From Streptomyces dangxiongensis (GTDB taxonomy: Bacteria > Actinomycetota > Actinomycetes > Streptomycetales > Streptomycetaceae): a stretch of DNA of 64,000 nucleotides. The notes below the pieces were generated by a model. It was not told the DNA's origin and did no database searches. It saw only the letters and a list, made by a program, of their open reading frames with translations. The position numbers and the translations under genes are program-made. Every line of letters begins with the position of its first letter. Position 1 is the first letter of the stretch. Positions 27,159 through 35,774 of this stretch are shown piece after piece. The stretch covers positions 1,426,001 through 1,490,000 of the forward strand of contig NZ_CP033073.1 of NCBI RefSeq assembly GCF_003675325.1, written 5' to 3'.

Positions 27159-27434
27159 TCAGCGGGAGAGGGCGGGGATGCCCAGGGCGCTGCCTTGCTC
27201 GTCGACCACCGTCGGGACACCGAGCCGGCGGGTGCGCATCGCGTGCTCGGCTTCGGCCATCGTGGTCGCGGGTGAGTGAACGAGCCGTGGTCGCCGAGGA
27301 TGTCGCGCAGGCGGACACGGTCCGTGTAGTCGGAGCTGTCGCGGACGGCGGCCAGCCGCGTCCATGACCTCAGCCACCGTCCTGTGCACGTGATTGGCGT
27401 CCGCCGGGCGGGGCTGCGTCTGAACCAGCGTCAA
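27159..27434 (-). pseudogene. CBS-domain protein, frameshifted and deleted
   Basis: The start MTLVQTQPRPADANHVHRTV then AEVMDA and the end TTMAEAEHAMRTRRLGVPTV then VDEQGSALG read in one frame. The middle (RDSSDYTDRVRLRDILGDHG) reads only in another, and most of the first CBS repeat is missing. An intact relative would be about 135-140 residues with two CBS motifs that bind adenosine ligands. It sits directly downstream of the DEAD-box gene, in the same direction. Confidence 0.75.
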
Positions 27435-27476
27435 AGGCTTCTGCGGAGACGGGCCGGCTTCCTGATCACGAAACCT

Positions 27477-28913
27477 CTAGGCCGCCGCGCCGAAGACGGA
27501 CTGGCGTACGGGGGCGCGCCGGCTCGCCGAAGCGGGGCGGCGTCGGCCGCGTGAGGAGGAGCTGCGCTTGGGGCGTTCGGCCACCGGCGCGGTGATGACG
27601 ACCGGGATGCCGGACGGGGCCTGGGCACCGGTGATCCGGCTCAGAGCCTCGTCGCCCGAGTGGATCTGGGTGGTCTGCGGCCGGATTCCGGCGTCCGACA
27701 TCAGGCGGACCATGCCTCGGCGTTGGCTCGGTGTGACGAGGGTGACGACGCTGCCGGACTCGCCGGCCCGGGCCGTACGACCGCCGCGGTGGAGGTAGTC
27801 CTTGTGGTCGGTCGGCGGGTCGACGTTGACCACGAGGTCGAGGTTGTCGACATGGATGCCGCGGGCGGCGACGTTCGTGGCGACGAGGACGGTGACGTGC
27901 CCGGTCTTGAACTGCGTCAGCGTCCGGGTGCGCTGGGGCTGCGACTTGCCGCCGTGCAGCGCGGCGGCCCGCACTCCGCTGTTGAGCAGGTCCTGGGTCA
28001 GCCGGTCGACCGCGTGCTTGGTGTCCAGGAACATGATCACGCGGCCGTCGCGGGCGGCGATCTCCGTCGTGGTGGCCTGCTTGTCGGCGCCGTGGACGTG
28101 CAGCACGTGGTGCTCCATCGTCGTGACCGCGCCGGCCGACGGGTCGACGGAATGCACGACGGGGTCGGTCAGGTAGCGGCGGACCAGCAGGTCGACGTTG
28201 CGGTCCAGGGTGGCGGAGAACAGCATCCGCTGCCCCTCCGGACGGACCTGGTCGAGCAGCGCGGTGACCTGGGGCATGAACCCCATGTCGGCCATCTGGT
28301 CGGCCTCGTCCAGCACCGTGATGCCCACATGGTTCAGCCGGCAGTCGCCGCGGTCGATGAGGTCCTTGAGCCGGCCCGGGGTCGCGACGACAACCTCGGC
28401 CCCGCCGCGCAGCGCGGCGGCCTGGCGGCCGATCGACATGCCGCCGACGACCGTGGCGAGCCGCAGCCTGACGGAGCGGGCGTACGGCGTGAGCGCGTCG
28501 GTCACCTGCTGGGCCAGCTCACGCGTCGGTACGAGGATCAGCCCCAGGGGCTGGCGGGGCTCAGCGCGCTGTCCAGCGGTGCGGGCGAGCAGGGCGAGGC
28601 CGAAGGCGAGGGTCTTGCCGGAACCGGTGCGTCCGCGGCCCAGAACATCACGGCCCGCCAAGGTGTTCGGCAGCGTCGCTCCCTGGATCGGGAACGGTGC
28701 GGTCACCCCTTGCCTGCCGAGTTCGGCCAGCAGTTGCTCGGGCATGTCGAGATCGGCGAAGCCCTCGACGGCGGGCAGCGCGGGGGTGAGCGTCCTGGGC
28801 AGCGCGAACTCGCCCTGCACCGCGGCGGGCCGACGGCCGTAACCGCCGGAACGGGCGCCGGCACTGCCGTTACGGCTGCGGGCGGAGCGGTCGTTCGTGT
28901 ACGTGCGGTTCAT
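27477..28913 (-). CDS. DEAD-box RNA helicase
   Basis: A 478-residue ATP-dependent RNA helicase. Motifs in order: Q region (FPIQGATLP), I (GRTGSGKT), Ia (VPTRELAQQV), Ib (ATPGRLKDLI), II (VLDEADQM), III (FSATL), IV-V (MFLDTKHAVD, VLVATNVAARGIHVD) and VI (YLHRGGRTARAGESG). The N- and C-terminal tails are low-complexity and basic (SSSSRGRRRPASASRR), as in cold-induced helicases. ATG at 28913 follows AGGAAGG; an upstream in-frame ATG at 28937 is less likely. Next to the cold-shock genes it probably remodels RNA at low temperature. Confidence 0.95.
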   Translation of the reverse strand: MNRTYTNDRSARSRNGSAGARSGGYGRRPAAVQGEFALPRTLTPALPAVEGFADLDMPEQLLAELGRQGVTAPFPIQGATLPNTLAGRDVLGRGRTGSGKTLAFGLALLARTAGQRAEPRQPLGLILVPTRELAQQVTDALTPYARSVRLRLATVVGGMSIGRQAAALRGGAEVVVATPGRLKDLIDRGDCRLNHVGITVLDEADQMADMGFMPQVTALLDQVRPEGQRMLFSATLDRNVDLLVRRYLTDPVVHSVDPSAGAVTTMEHHVLHVHGADKQATTTEIAARDGRVIMFLDTKHAVDRLTQDLLNSGVRAAALHGGKSQPQRTRTLTQFKTGHVTVLVATNVAARGIHVDNLDLVVNVDPPTDHKDYLHRGGRTARAGESGSVVTLVTPSQRRGMVRLMSDAGIRPQTTQIHSGDEALSRITGAQAPSGIPVVITAPVAERPKRSSSSRGRRRPASASRRAPVRQSVFGAAA

Positions 28914-29215
28914 GCGGAACCTTCCTCGATGTGGCACATATCAAGGAATTCCCGCTGCGATGAATGGCACGGAGAATCACAAGTATGAACCGGTGGCAAA
29001 AGAAAACACATCTGGCCGGCGGAAATCCCCGCGGGCACAGGTGCTGAAATGGGCGACGTTATGGGGACCTTGAGGTCCGGGCGTCGGCTGCGGTGCAGCG
29101 CTTCAGGATGCGCCTGCATCCTGAAGGAGCGACCACGTGTGGTGGGACTGCGGATTCCTCCGAGTCGTCCCGAGTCGTCCCGAGGGTGAAACCGCTGCGG
29201 GAGATGCTTGCAGCA

Positions 29216-29245
29216 GGGGCCCGCACCCCGAAGGATGCGGGCCCC
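29216..29245 (-). terminator. Terminator of the cold-shock gene at 29269
   Basis: Stem GGGGCCCGCA / TGCGGGCCCC around a 10-nt loop, 23 bp past the stop codon. The second copy of this gene has a longer 19-bp version at the same place. Confidence 0.75.
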
Positions 29246-29268
29246 AGCTACGGATTTGCGCGTCAGCG

Positions 29269-29472
29269 TCAGGCCGGAACGATGTTCTCGGCCGTCGGGC
29301 CCTTCTGGCCCTGCGCGATGTCGAAGGTCACCTTCTGGCCCTCGAGCAGCTCGCGGAAGCCCTGCGCGGCGATGTTCGAGTAGTGGGCGAACACGTCGGC
29401 GCCGCCACCGTCCTGCTCGATGAAGCCGAAGCCCTTTTCCGCGTTGAACCACTTCACGGTACCAGCAGCCAT
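29269..29472 (-). CDS. Cold-shock protein, CspA family (copy A)
   Basis: A 67-residue cold-shock domain protein: [23 protein letters not shown]1 KGFGFI, RNP2 VFAHYSNI, ending [16 protein letters not shown]. The predicted protein is identical to that at 53106-53309. The ribosome site is AAGGAG just before ATG at 29472. It has a long conserved leader of roughly 300 bp that is also duplicated. Such leaders in cold-shock genes can act as RNA thermosensors, which would fit, though no structure was computed here. Confidence 0.96.
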   Translation of the reverse strand: MAAGTVKWFNAEKGFGFIEQDGGGADVFAHYSNIAAQGFRELLEGQKVTFDIAQGQKGPTAENIVPA

Positions 29473-30009
29473 GTCATATCTCCTTTGGGGCAGTGCACCG
29501 GAACCCGCACTGTGCGGGCGCCGTGTCGCCGCGATGATTACCCCGCCCGGAAATGACCGGAAATACAAAAGCGCTCCCGACCGGCAGAAGCCTGGTGGGG
29601 GCACTTGAAGTCTTGGGAACCACAACTGCAACTGAGATAGACAGTAGCACGCCGGAACGGCCCGTGTGCGTTGAATAATCCTACTCTGCTCGTCGCGGCA
29701 AAAACTCGTACTGCGTGGTCCGTCAAACTCTGATCTCCCGGGGGAAGATATTGATGCCCTCGGAGTGCAACGTCTCAGGAGAAGTCGCCGATGGCGCCAG
29801 GGCTCCCAGGGGCGCGACGACGTACGCGACTATCCGTGAGACGCCTCTTCGAAGGGGTCCAGCAGCTCGTATCGACATGCCGGGGGCCGGATCCCGCGGA
29901 GAGCCGGAGCACACGGGTGTCCCCGCCGGACACTGCACGCCGCCGTGACCTCGCAGCGCGCAGAGCGGGCCGGCTCCGCTGAGGCACCGCGTGGCAGGCC
30001 GGCGACCGA

Positions 30010-30200
30010 CATCTCCGGCGATGTCGTGAGGACGGTCCGCAGCCGCGCGCCGAACTCCGGCAGCCGAGGCAGGGGCATCGACGGCGGCGAGCGGCAGGTC
30101 GCCCTCGTAGAAGCAGGCGTCGAGCAGCGGCTCCTCGATCAGCAGGCGCACGGCGAGTGGAAGGGCATAGCGCAGGGCCACTACGAGGACCTTGGCGCGT
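30010..30200 (-). pseudogene. CdiI-type immunity protein fragment
   Basis: The minus strand reads ALRYALPLAVRLLIEEPLLD, CFYEGDLPLAAVDAP, and then in another frame LPEFGARLRTVLTTSPEM. This is the shape of the C-terminal part of CdiI_3-like contact-dependent-inhibition immunity proteins (P-LA-LE-DPL-xxx-FYPGDLL). The N-terminal half is missing and the frame is broken. Assignment rests on pattern memory and is moderate at best. No toxin gene is visible nearby. Confidence 0.4.
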
Positions 30201-30336
30201 ACCGGGCGGGAGATCGGCCAGGCCACGGGCATGCTCACGGACCAGCTCGGAGTCAGTGCCGAAGAAGCCTTCGTCCGCCCGCGCGCCTACGCCTACGCCT
30301 ACGCCACGCCCCCTGCGGCATGACGATACGCCGGTA

Positions 30337-30359
30337 CCGGGCCCGCGCTGCGGGCCCGG
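30337..30359 (-). terminator. Terminator of the levanase operon
   Basis: A 10-bp GC-only stem (CCGGGCCCGC / GCGGGCCCGG) with a 3-nt loop, 28 bp beyond the stop of the monooxygenase-fold gene. A triple GCCTAC repeat lies just beyond it at 30285-30302. Confidence 0.75.
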
Positions 30360-30387
30360 CCGACGTCAGTCACCGGATCGGGAGAGG

Positions 30388-30681
30388 TCAGGTCACCGGA
30401 TCGAGGAACGTCAGCACCGAGCCGTCTTCCTCGATCAGCGGGACGAGCGCCGCGTTGAACGGGCCGCCGTACGGTGCCTTCAGGTGCGCTTGGAAGGCGT
30501 CCTCGTCGCGGTACACCTCCAAGATCCGGTAGGCGCGCGGGTTGGCCGACCTCGTGTAGACGTCGAAGGCGAGGTTGCCTTCTTCCACGCGCACCTTCTT
30601 CGCGTACTCCACTATCAGGTGGGCGACCTCGTCCTCCGCTCCCTCGCGGGCGGTGAACTCGGCGAGCAGGGTCTTGTTCAC
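30388..30681 (-). CDS. Antibiotic-biosynthesis-monooxygenase-fold protein
   Basis: A 97-residue single-domain protein of the ABM (dimeric alpha/beta barrel) superfamily: MNKTLLAEFTAREGAEDEVA, then RVEEGNLAFDVYTRSANPRA and ILEVYRDEDAFQAHLKAPYG. The superfamily includes quinone-forming monooxygenases and autoinducer-2-degrading LsrG-like enzymes. The GTG at 30681 overlaps the levanase stop by 4 bp, and a GGAGG lies within that gene's end. The two are therefore co-translated, an unusual partner for a fructan hydrolase. Its role here is unknown. Confidence 0.85.
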   Translation of the reverse strand: MNKTLLAEFTAREGAEDEVAHLIVEYAKKVRVEEGNLAFDVYTRSANPRAYRILEVYRDEDAFQAHLKAPYGGPFNAALVPLIEEDGSVLTFLDPVT

Positions 30682-32153
30682 GGTGCGGTGTCCTCCGTGG
30701 TCGAAGTCGGTCGGGGTCGGTCGCGGTAGGAGTCGAGATGCCAGACGCGGGCCCGGTCCAGCTTCACCGAGCCGTTCTCGGCGAAGACCTGCACTCCCTG
30801 GCTTGCGGAGTCGGGGAAGATCTGGTCGGTGATGACGGCTTCGCCGCTGCCGCCGAAGACCTCGACGGACGACCGGTCGACGAGGATGCGCAGCTTGACC
30901 TTGCCGTTCTTGGCCTTGAGCGGGGCTCGCTGGACGCCGGGGAAGGCGTCGCTGAAGTCCACGGCGCCGGAGTTGGTGCGGTCGACGTACAGCTCCTGGG
31001 TCGTGGTGTCGTAGCCGATGACGGTCTCCTCGCCGTCGGCGCCGGTGCGCACCTTCAGGCCGAAGTGGTCGGCGTCCTTGAGGGAGAAGGTCGCCTCGAT
31101 GTCGAGCGCCTCGCCCTTGGCGGCAGGACCGATCAGGGTCTGCGAGGTGCTTTTGACAGTGACACCGGACGCCGTCGCCGGGTGCTTCTCCCGGAGGGAC
31201 GCCAGGCTGTCGACCGGCTGGCCGGTCAGCCGGATCCGGCCGTCGACGGTGCGCAGGGCCATCTCCCGGGGGATGCTCTGCGCGCTGCGCCAGGGCTCGG
31301 CGGTGAACTTCTCGCCGTCGAAGTCGCCGACGAAGTACTGGGCGCCCGAACCGCCGGTGATGCCACCGGGGTTGATATTGACGACCAGAACCCACTTGAT
31401 CTTCTTCTCGTCCCCGTCGACCGCGAGCGGGAACAGGTCGGGGCACTCCCACACGCCGCCCGTCGCGCCGGACGGCCCGAACTCGCTGAGCAGCTTCCAG
31501 TCCTTGAGGTTCTTGGACGAGTAGAACCGCACCTTGTGCTCGGTGGACAGCGACACCGTCATCAGCCAGCTCTTGGTCGGCGCATACCACTGGACCTTGG
31601 GGTCGCGGAACTCCTTGGAGCCGATGTCGAGGACCGGGTTGCCCTGGTACTTGGTCCAGGTGCGGCCGCGGTCGGTGCTGTGGGCGATCGACTGGGCCTG
31701 TATGCCCGTCATCCTGTTGTAGCTGGTGTAGATCGCCACCATGGGCGGGTTCTTCTTCGTGCCGAACCCGGTGGTGTTGTTCCAGTCGACGACCGCGCTG
31801 CCGGAGAACACCATCTCGTTGTCGTCGTACGACAGGGCGAGCGGCAGTTGCTTCCAGTGCACGAGGTCCTTGCTCACCGCGTGGCCCCAGGACATGTCAC
31901 CCCAGGAATTGCCGTTGGGGTTGTACTGGTAGAAGAGGTGGTACTCGCCCTTGTAGTGGACAAGGCCGTTGGGGTCGTTCATCCAGTTCTTCTCCGGCGT
32001 GAAGTGGAACTGGGGCCGGTAGGTCTCGGAGTAGGTCGGGCTGTCGGCGGCGGCGGCCTGGGGGGCCAGCGGGGCCGCGGACAAGGCGCAGACGGTGGTC
32101 ACCGCCGCGATCATCCGTGTGCGGGCATGCCGGGATACGCGTCCAGAGCTCAT
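30678..32153 (-). CDS. Secreted GH32 levanase / exo-fructosidase
   Basis: A 491-residue glycoside hydrolase family 32 enzyme cleaving fructose from levan, inulin or sucrose outside the cell. A signal peptide covers about residues 1-36 (MSSGRVSRHARTRMIAAVTT, ending AAAADS). The catalytic trio is WMNDPNG (about 55, nucleophile Asp), EFRDPKV (about 181) and GGVWECPDLFPL (about 236, acid/base Glu). The C-terminal beta-sandwich is present (LRILVDRSSVEVFGGSGEAV). ATG at 32153 is chosen because the signal peptide follows it. Three LacI-type boxes lie upstream at 32265-32311. Whether it acts endo or exo is not clear from the sequence. Confidence 0.94.
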   Translation of the reverse strand: MSSGRVSRHARTRMIAAVTTVCALSAAPLAPQAAAADSPTYSETYRPQFHFTPEKNWMNDPNGLVHYKGEYHLFYQYNPNGNSWGDMSWGHAVSKDLVHWKQLPLALSYDDNEMVFSGSAVVDWNNTTGFGTKKNPPMVAIYTSYNRMTGIQAQSIAHSTDRGRTWTKYQGNPVLDIGSKEFRDPKVQWYAPTKSWLMTVSLSTEHKVRFYSSKNLKDWKLLSEFGPSGATGGVWECPDLFPLAVDGDEKKIKWVLVVNINPGGITGGSGAQYFVGDFDGEKFTAEPWRSAQSIPREMALRTVDGRIRLTGQPVDSLASLREKHPATASGVTVKSTSQTLIGPAAKGEALDIEATFSLKDADHFGLKVRTGADGEETVIGYDTTTQELYVDRTNSGAVDFSDAFPGVQRAPLKAKNGKVKLRILVDRSSVEVFGGSGEAVITDQIFPDSASQGVQVFAENGSVKLDRARVWHLDSYRDRPRPTSTTEDTAP

Positions 32154-32264
32154 GGTGTCTCCTGTGCTGCGGCCGTCCGCGCAGCGAAGCCTGCTGCCCG
32201 GGCTCGGATCCGGCCGGAAGAGTGACGCCCAGCCGTCGCCGTCGTCCACGGCATCGGCAAGGGG

Positions 32265-32311
32265 TGTCATCGTTGACGGGGTGTCATCGTTGACTTGTGT
32301 CATCGATGACA
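32265..32311 (-). promoter_or_regulatory. Three LacI-type operator boxes before the GH32 gene
   Basis: TGTCATCGTTGAC at 32265-32277, the same at 32282-32294, and the perfect palindrome TGTCATCGATGACA at 32298-32311. Two further copies lie at 33520-33549. They fit a LacI-family repressor, most likely the one encoded at 36683. Confidence 0.75.
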
Positions 32312-32348
32312 TCGGGTGCCCGATGATGGGGCAAATCCCTCCCAGGCG

Positions 32349-33356
32349 TCAACGGTTCGGCCGCGATGTGCCGCTGGGCGGCCTGCCCGCCCGTTGTGCG
32401 CGGTCGGCCGTGGCGAGCTGCGCCAGCTCGCTCTGCCACGGCGGGTTGGGACCGGCAACGGAGCAGGTCAGGGCCGCGACGCGGGTACCGAAGCGGCAGG
32501 CTTCCGTGACGTCGTCCAGGCGGAGTTCCGTCAGCCGGCCGCCCAGAAGCCCGCGAGCGCCGAGGTGGTGCAGTAGTCCGGCGGTGAAGGAGTCCCCCGC
32601 CCCCACCGTGTCGGCGACGCTCGTCGGGACGGCGGGCACCTGGACCCGTTCGCCGTCGAGCGAGGCCAGGGCGCCGTCGGCACCGAGCGTGATCACGACG
32701 AGCCGCGCCCCTGCCGCGTGCCAGATGTCGCACGCCTGCTCGGGCGGGGTGCCCGGCAGCAGGAGTTCCAGGTCGTCCTCGCTGAGCCGCAGCACGTCGG
32801 CGAGCATGCACCAGTGCGCCAACCGGGCCCGGTAGACGTCCGGATGCACCAGCAGCGGCCGGACGTTGGGGTCGACGCTGATGGTCGCGTGAGGGGCGGC
32901 GGCCGCCAGGAAGTCCTCGACCACCGTCGTGCCGGGCTGCCGGACCAGAGCCAGAGATCCGGTGTGCAGGCAGGCGGTGTCGGACAGGTCGACCCGTGCC
33001 AGCTCCTCGGTCGTCCACTGCCAGTCGGCCGTGTTCTGCGCGTGGAAGGAGAACGCGGCCTGCCCGGTGGCGTCCAGTTCCGCCACGGCGAGCGTGCTGG
33101 GCTCCGCAGCTCGGACGGCATCCGACAGGTCCACCCCCGACGCCTCCAGATGGGCGCGGAACAGACGGCCGAACACGTCGCCGGACAGGCGCGCGAGGAA
33201 CCGGGTCGGGGTGCCGAGACGGGCCAGGGACACTGCCGTATTCGCAGGTCCGCCGCCCGGCAGTACACGTAGGGCGAGTTCACTGGAGGTGCTCGCGGGT
33301 TCGGCGAACGCGTCCGCGACGCACTCCCCCAGAACGGTGATCTGACGCGGGCTCAT
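32349..33356 (-). CDS. PfkB-family sugar kinase, probable fructokinase
   Basis: A 335-residue ribokinase-family enzyme. The N-terminal GGGPANTAVSLARLG motif (substrate lid and loop), the middle ISVDPNVRPLL stretch and the C-terminal DTVGAGDSFTAGLLHHL with its catalytic aspartate are all in place. Fructose phosphorylation is inferred from the levanase and importer beside it. ATG at 33356 has a GAAGAG ribosome site. It precedes the levanase in the same direction, with the operator boxes in the 195-bp gap, and diverges from the ABC transporter. Confidence 0.92.
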   Translation of the reverse strand: MSPRQITVLGECVADAFAEPASTSSELALRVLPGGGPANTAVSLARLGTPTRFLARLSGDVFGRLFRAHLEASGVDLSDAVRAAEPSTLAVAELDATGQAAFSFHAQNTADWQWTTEELARVDLSDTACLHTGSLALVRQPGTTVVEDFLAAAAPHATISVDPNVRPLLVHPDVYRARLAHWCMLADVLRLSEDDLELLLPGTPPEQACDIWHAAGARLVVITLGADGALASLDGERVQVPAVPTSVADTVGAGDSFTAGLLHHLGARGLLGGRLTELRLDDVTEACRFGTRVAALTCSVAGPNPPWQSELAQLATADRAQRAGRPPSGTSRPNR

Positions 33357-33519
33357 GGGCTGCTCTTCTCTGACGAACGTACGGGCCGACCGGTCACGTC
33401 GGAGGGCGGCTGCCGGACAGCCACGGTGGGGGCGGCCGGCCGCGGGTGTTTGCCGATTTGTGACGAGTGCAAGGCATTGACGTTTCCGGGAAACGGAGTC
33501 CATCATCCTCGCCAGGAAG

Positions 33520-33549
33520 TGTCAACGATGACATAAGTCAACGATGACA
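33520..33549. promoter_or_regulatory. Two LacI-type boxes in the divergent promoter
   Basis: TGTCAACGATGACA at 33520-33533 and AGTCAACGATGACA at 33536-33549, 16 bp apart, between the kinase and importer operons. They are the same motif as at 32265-32311, so a single repressor could control both arms. Confidence 0.75.
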
Positions 33550-33609
33550 CCCCGGGCGGCATGCTCTGATCCCAACCCCGTGCCGCCCGCTATCCCACAG
33601 GAGTCGATC

Positions 33610-34626
33610 ATGTCTCGCGCCACTCGCCTGCCCTCCTCCCTCCTCAGATCCGCCGCGGTCACGGGCGTCGCGGCCCTCACCCTGACGGCCTGCGGATCCG
33701 GCTCCGGTTCGGGCTCCTCGAGCTCCGGCTCGGGCAGTGTCAAGGTCGGTCTGATCACCAAGACCGACACCAACCCGTTCTTCGTGAAGATGAAGGAGGG
33801 CGCGGAGAAGGCCGCCAAGGAGAACGGTGCACAACTGTCGACCGCCGCAGGCAAGTTCGACGGGGACAACGCCGGGCAGGTCACCGCCATCGAGAACATG
33901 GTCGCCGCCGGGGTGAAGGGCATCCTGATCACTCCGAGCGACTCCAAGGCGATCGTGCCCGCGATTCAGAAGGCCCGTGCCAAGGGTGTCCTGGTCATCG
34001 CCCTGGACACCCCGACCGACCCGGAGAGCGCGGTCGACGCCCTCTTCGCCACCGACAACCTCAAGGCCGGCCAGTTGATCGGCGAGTACGCCAAGGCCGC
34101 TATGAAGGGCAAGAACGCGAAGATAGCCGCCCTCGACCTGGCGCCGGGCGTCTCTGTCGGTGTCCAGCGGCACAACGGTTTCCTGAAGGGCTTCGGCGCC
34201 ACCGACAAGGACGTGGTGTGCGCCCAGGACACCGGCGGCGACCAGGCCAAGGGCCAGACCGCGATGGAGAACTGCCTGCAGAAGGCGCCCGACATCAACG
34301 TCGTCTACACCATCAACGAACCGGCCGCGCTGGGCGCGTACACCGCGCTGAAGGCCAAGGGCCGGGAGAAGGACGTGCTGATCGTCTCCGTCGACGGCGG
34401 CTGCACCGGCACTCAGGCCGTCAAGGACGGCAAGATCGCCGCGACTTCGCAGCAGTACCCGCTGAAGATGGCCGCCGAGGGCGTCAAGGCCGTCGTGACG
34501 TACGCCGAGGACGGCAAGAAGGCTTCGGGTTACACCGACACCGGCGTCACCCTGATCACCGACGAGGCGCAGGCCGGCGTCACGTCGAAGGACACCGCCT
34601 ACGGCCTGGAGAACTGCTGGGGCTGA
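33610..34626 (+). CDS. Sugar ABC transporter substrate-binding lipoprotein
   Basis: A 338-residue periplasmic-binding-protein-like lipoprotein of the ribose/fructose class (FrcB-like). The signal peptide with lipobox ALTLTACGS anchors Cys28 to lipid. A Gly/Ser linker follows, then the type I fold: [56 protein letters not shown] at 33610 follows AGGAG. The ligand is probably fructose released by the GH32 enzyme. A hairpin 42 bp past the stop may raise its expression above the membrane parts. Confidence 0.93.
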   Translation: MSRATRLPSSLLRSAAVTGVAALTLTACGSGSGSGSSSSGSGSVKVGLITKTDTNPFFVKMKEGAEKAAKENGAQLSTAAGKFDGDNAGQVTAIENMVAAGVKGILITPSDSKAIVPAIQKARAKGVLVIALDTPTDPESAVDALFATDNLKAGQLIGEYAKAAMKGKNAKIAALDLAPGVSVGVQRHNGFLKGFGATDKDVVCAQDTGGDQAKGQTAMENCLQKAPDINVVYTINEPAALGAYTALKAKGREKDVLIVSVDGGCTGTQAVKDGKIAATSQQYPLKMAAEGVKAVVTYAEDGKKASGYTDTGVTLITDEAQAGVTSKDTAYGLENCWG

Positions 34627-34667
34627 GCCGCCCACCAGGACGGTACGACACCGCGACTCCCCTCAGC

Positions 34668-34707
34668 GGGGCGGTCGGCCCACCTCCCGACCAGGGACGA
34701 CCGCCCC
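34668..34707 (+). terminator. Intra-operon hairpin after the binding protein gene
   Basis: GGGGCGGTCG and CGACCGCCCC with a 20-nt loop, between the lipoprotein and permease genes. Such hairpins often protect or attenuate transcripts so that the binding protein is made in excess. Confidence 0.55.
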
Positions 34708-34778
34708 TCTTGTCCCGGCGGCGGGGCTTCCGCCCTCGTCCTCCGACAAGGACATCCGTCTTCCGACAAGGATTTCGT

Positions 34779-35774
34779 ATGACAGCCACGACCACGCCGT
34801 ACGCCGAGCTCGAAGCACCGACTACGGCCCGCAGACTGCTCGCGGCGCCGACCACCGGCCCGCTGGTCGCCCTCCTCCTGGCCTGCGCCTTCTTCTCCCT
34901 CTCGACCGACCAGTTCCTCACCGGCGGTAACTTCTCACTGATCGTGCAGCAGGTCATGGTCGTCGGCACCCTCGCCATCGGACAGACCCTGATCATCCTC
35001 ACCGCGGGCATCGACCTGTCGTGCGGGGCGGTGATGGCCTTCGGCAGCATCGTGATCGCCAAGATGGCGGCCGAGGGCTCCGTCCCACCGCTCGTCGCGA
35101 TCGCTCTGGGCCTGGTCGTCTGCGGCGGCTTCGGCCTGCTCAACGGGCTGCTGGTGCAGAAGATCCCGCTGCCGCCGTTCATCGTCACCCTCGGCATGCT
35201 CAACGTGGCGTTCGCGCTGACCCATATCTACTCCGAGGAGCAGACGGTCACCAACCTGCCCGGCGCGCTGACGGCCCTCGGGGAGACCTTCCCGCTCGGC
35301 CACACGGACATCACCTACGGCTCCCTGGTCACCATCGCCCTATTCTTCCTCCTCGCCTACGCGCTGAGCAGCACCGGCTGGGGCCGGCACGTCTACGCCC
35401 TGGGCAACAGCGCCGAGGCCGCCCGGCTCAACGGCATCCGCACCTCCCGCCTGACCATCGGCATCTACACCGTGGCGGGCCTGCTGTACGGCATCGCCGC
35501 CCTGCTGCTCATCTCCCGCACCGGAGTCGGCGACCCGCAGGCCGGACAGACCGACAACCTCGACAGCATCACCGCCGTGGTCCTCGGCGGCACCAGCCTC
35601 TTCGGCGGACGCGGATCGGTCCTGGGCACCTTCATCGGCGTCCTCATCGTCGGCGTCTTCCGCAACGGCCTCCAACTGATGGGCGTCGCCTCCATCTACC
35701 AGACCCTGATCACCGGAGTCCTGGTGATCCTCGCGGTGACCGTCGACCAGCTCTCCCGGAAGAAGGCCCGATGA
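34779..35774 (+). CDS. Sugar ABC transporter permease (FrcC/RbsC type)
   Basis: A 331-residue integral membrane protein of the BPD_transp_2 family with 8-10 helices. Characteristic stretches are GQTLIILTAGIDLSCGAVMA, LVQKIPLPPFIVTLGMLNVA, GRHVYALGNSAEAARLNGIR (the EAA-like coupling loop with ALGNSAEAARLNGI) and AVVLGGTSLFGGRGSVLGTF. ATG at 34779 has ACAAGGA upstream. Its stop overlaps the ATPase start (ATGA). With the neighbours it forms a complete importer for a monosaccharide, probably fructose. Confidence 0.94.
   Translation: MTATTTPYAELEAPTTARRLLAAPTTGPLVALLLACAFFSLSTDQFLTGGNFSLIVQQVMVVGTLAIGQTLIILTAGIDLSCGAVMAFGSIVIAKMAAEGSVPPLVAIALGLVVCGGFGLLNGLLVQKIPLPPFIVTLGMLNVAFALTHIYSEEQTVTNLPGALTALGETFPLGHTDITYGSLVTIALFFLLAYALSSTGWGRHVYALGNSAEAARLNGIRTSRLTIGIYTVAGLLYGIAALLLISRTGVGDPQAGQTDNLDSITAVVLGGTSLFGGRGSVLGTFIGVLIVGVFRNGLQLMGVASIYQTLITGVLVILAVTVDQLSRKKAR

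Larger units (their letters stand above)
29216..29800. repeat. Duplicated cold-shock module, copy A
   Basis: From the terminator through the gene and about 300 bp of leader, this segment is almost identical to 53048-53640. Identity is near total over the gene and the first 200 bp upstream, with single-base changes and small indels, then fades. The two copies are direct repeats, about 23.8 kb apart. Confidence 0.9.

Noticed and set aside
30285-30302. Triple GCCTAC repeat considered as a minisatellite or CRISPR-like array
   Set aside because: Only three 6-bp units with no spacers; too short to call anything. No CRISPR arrays were seen in the window.
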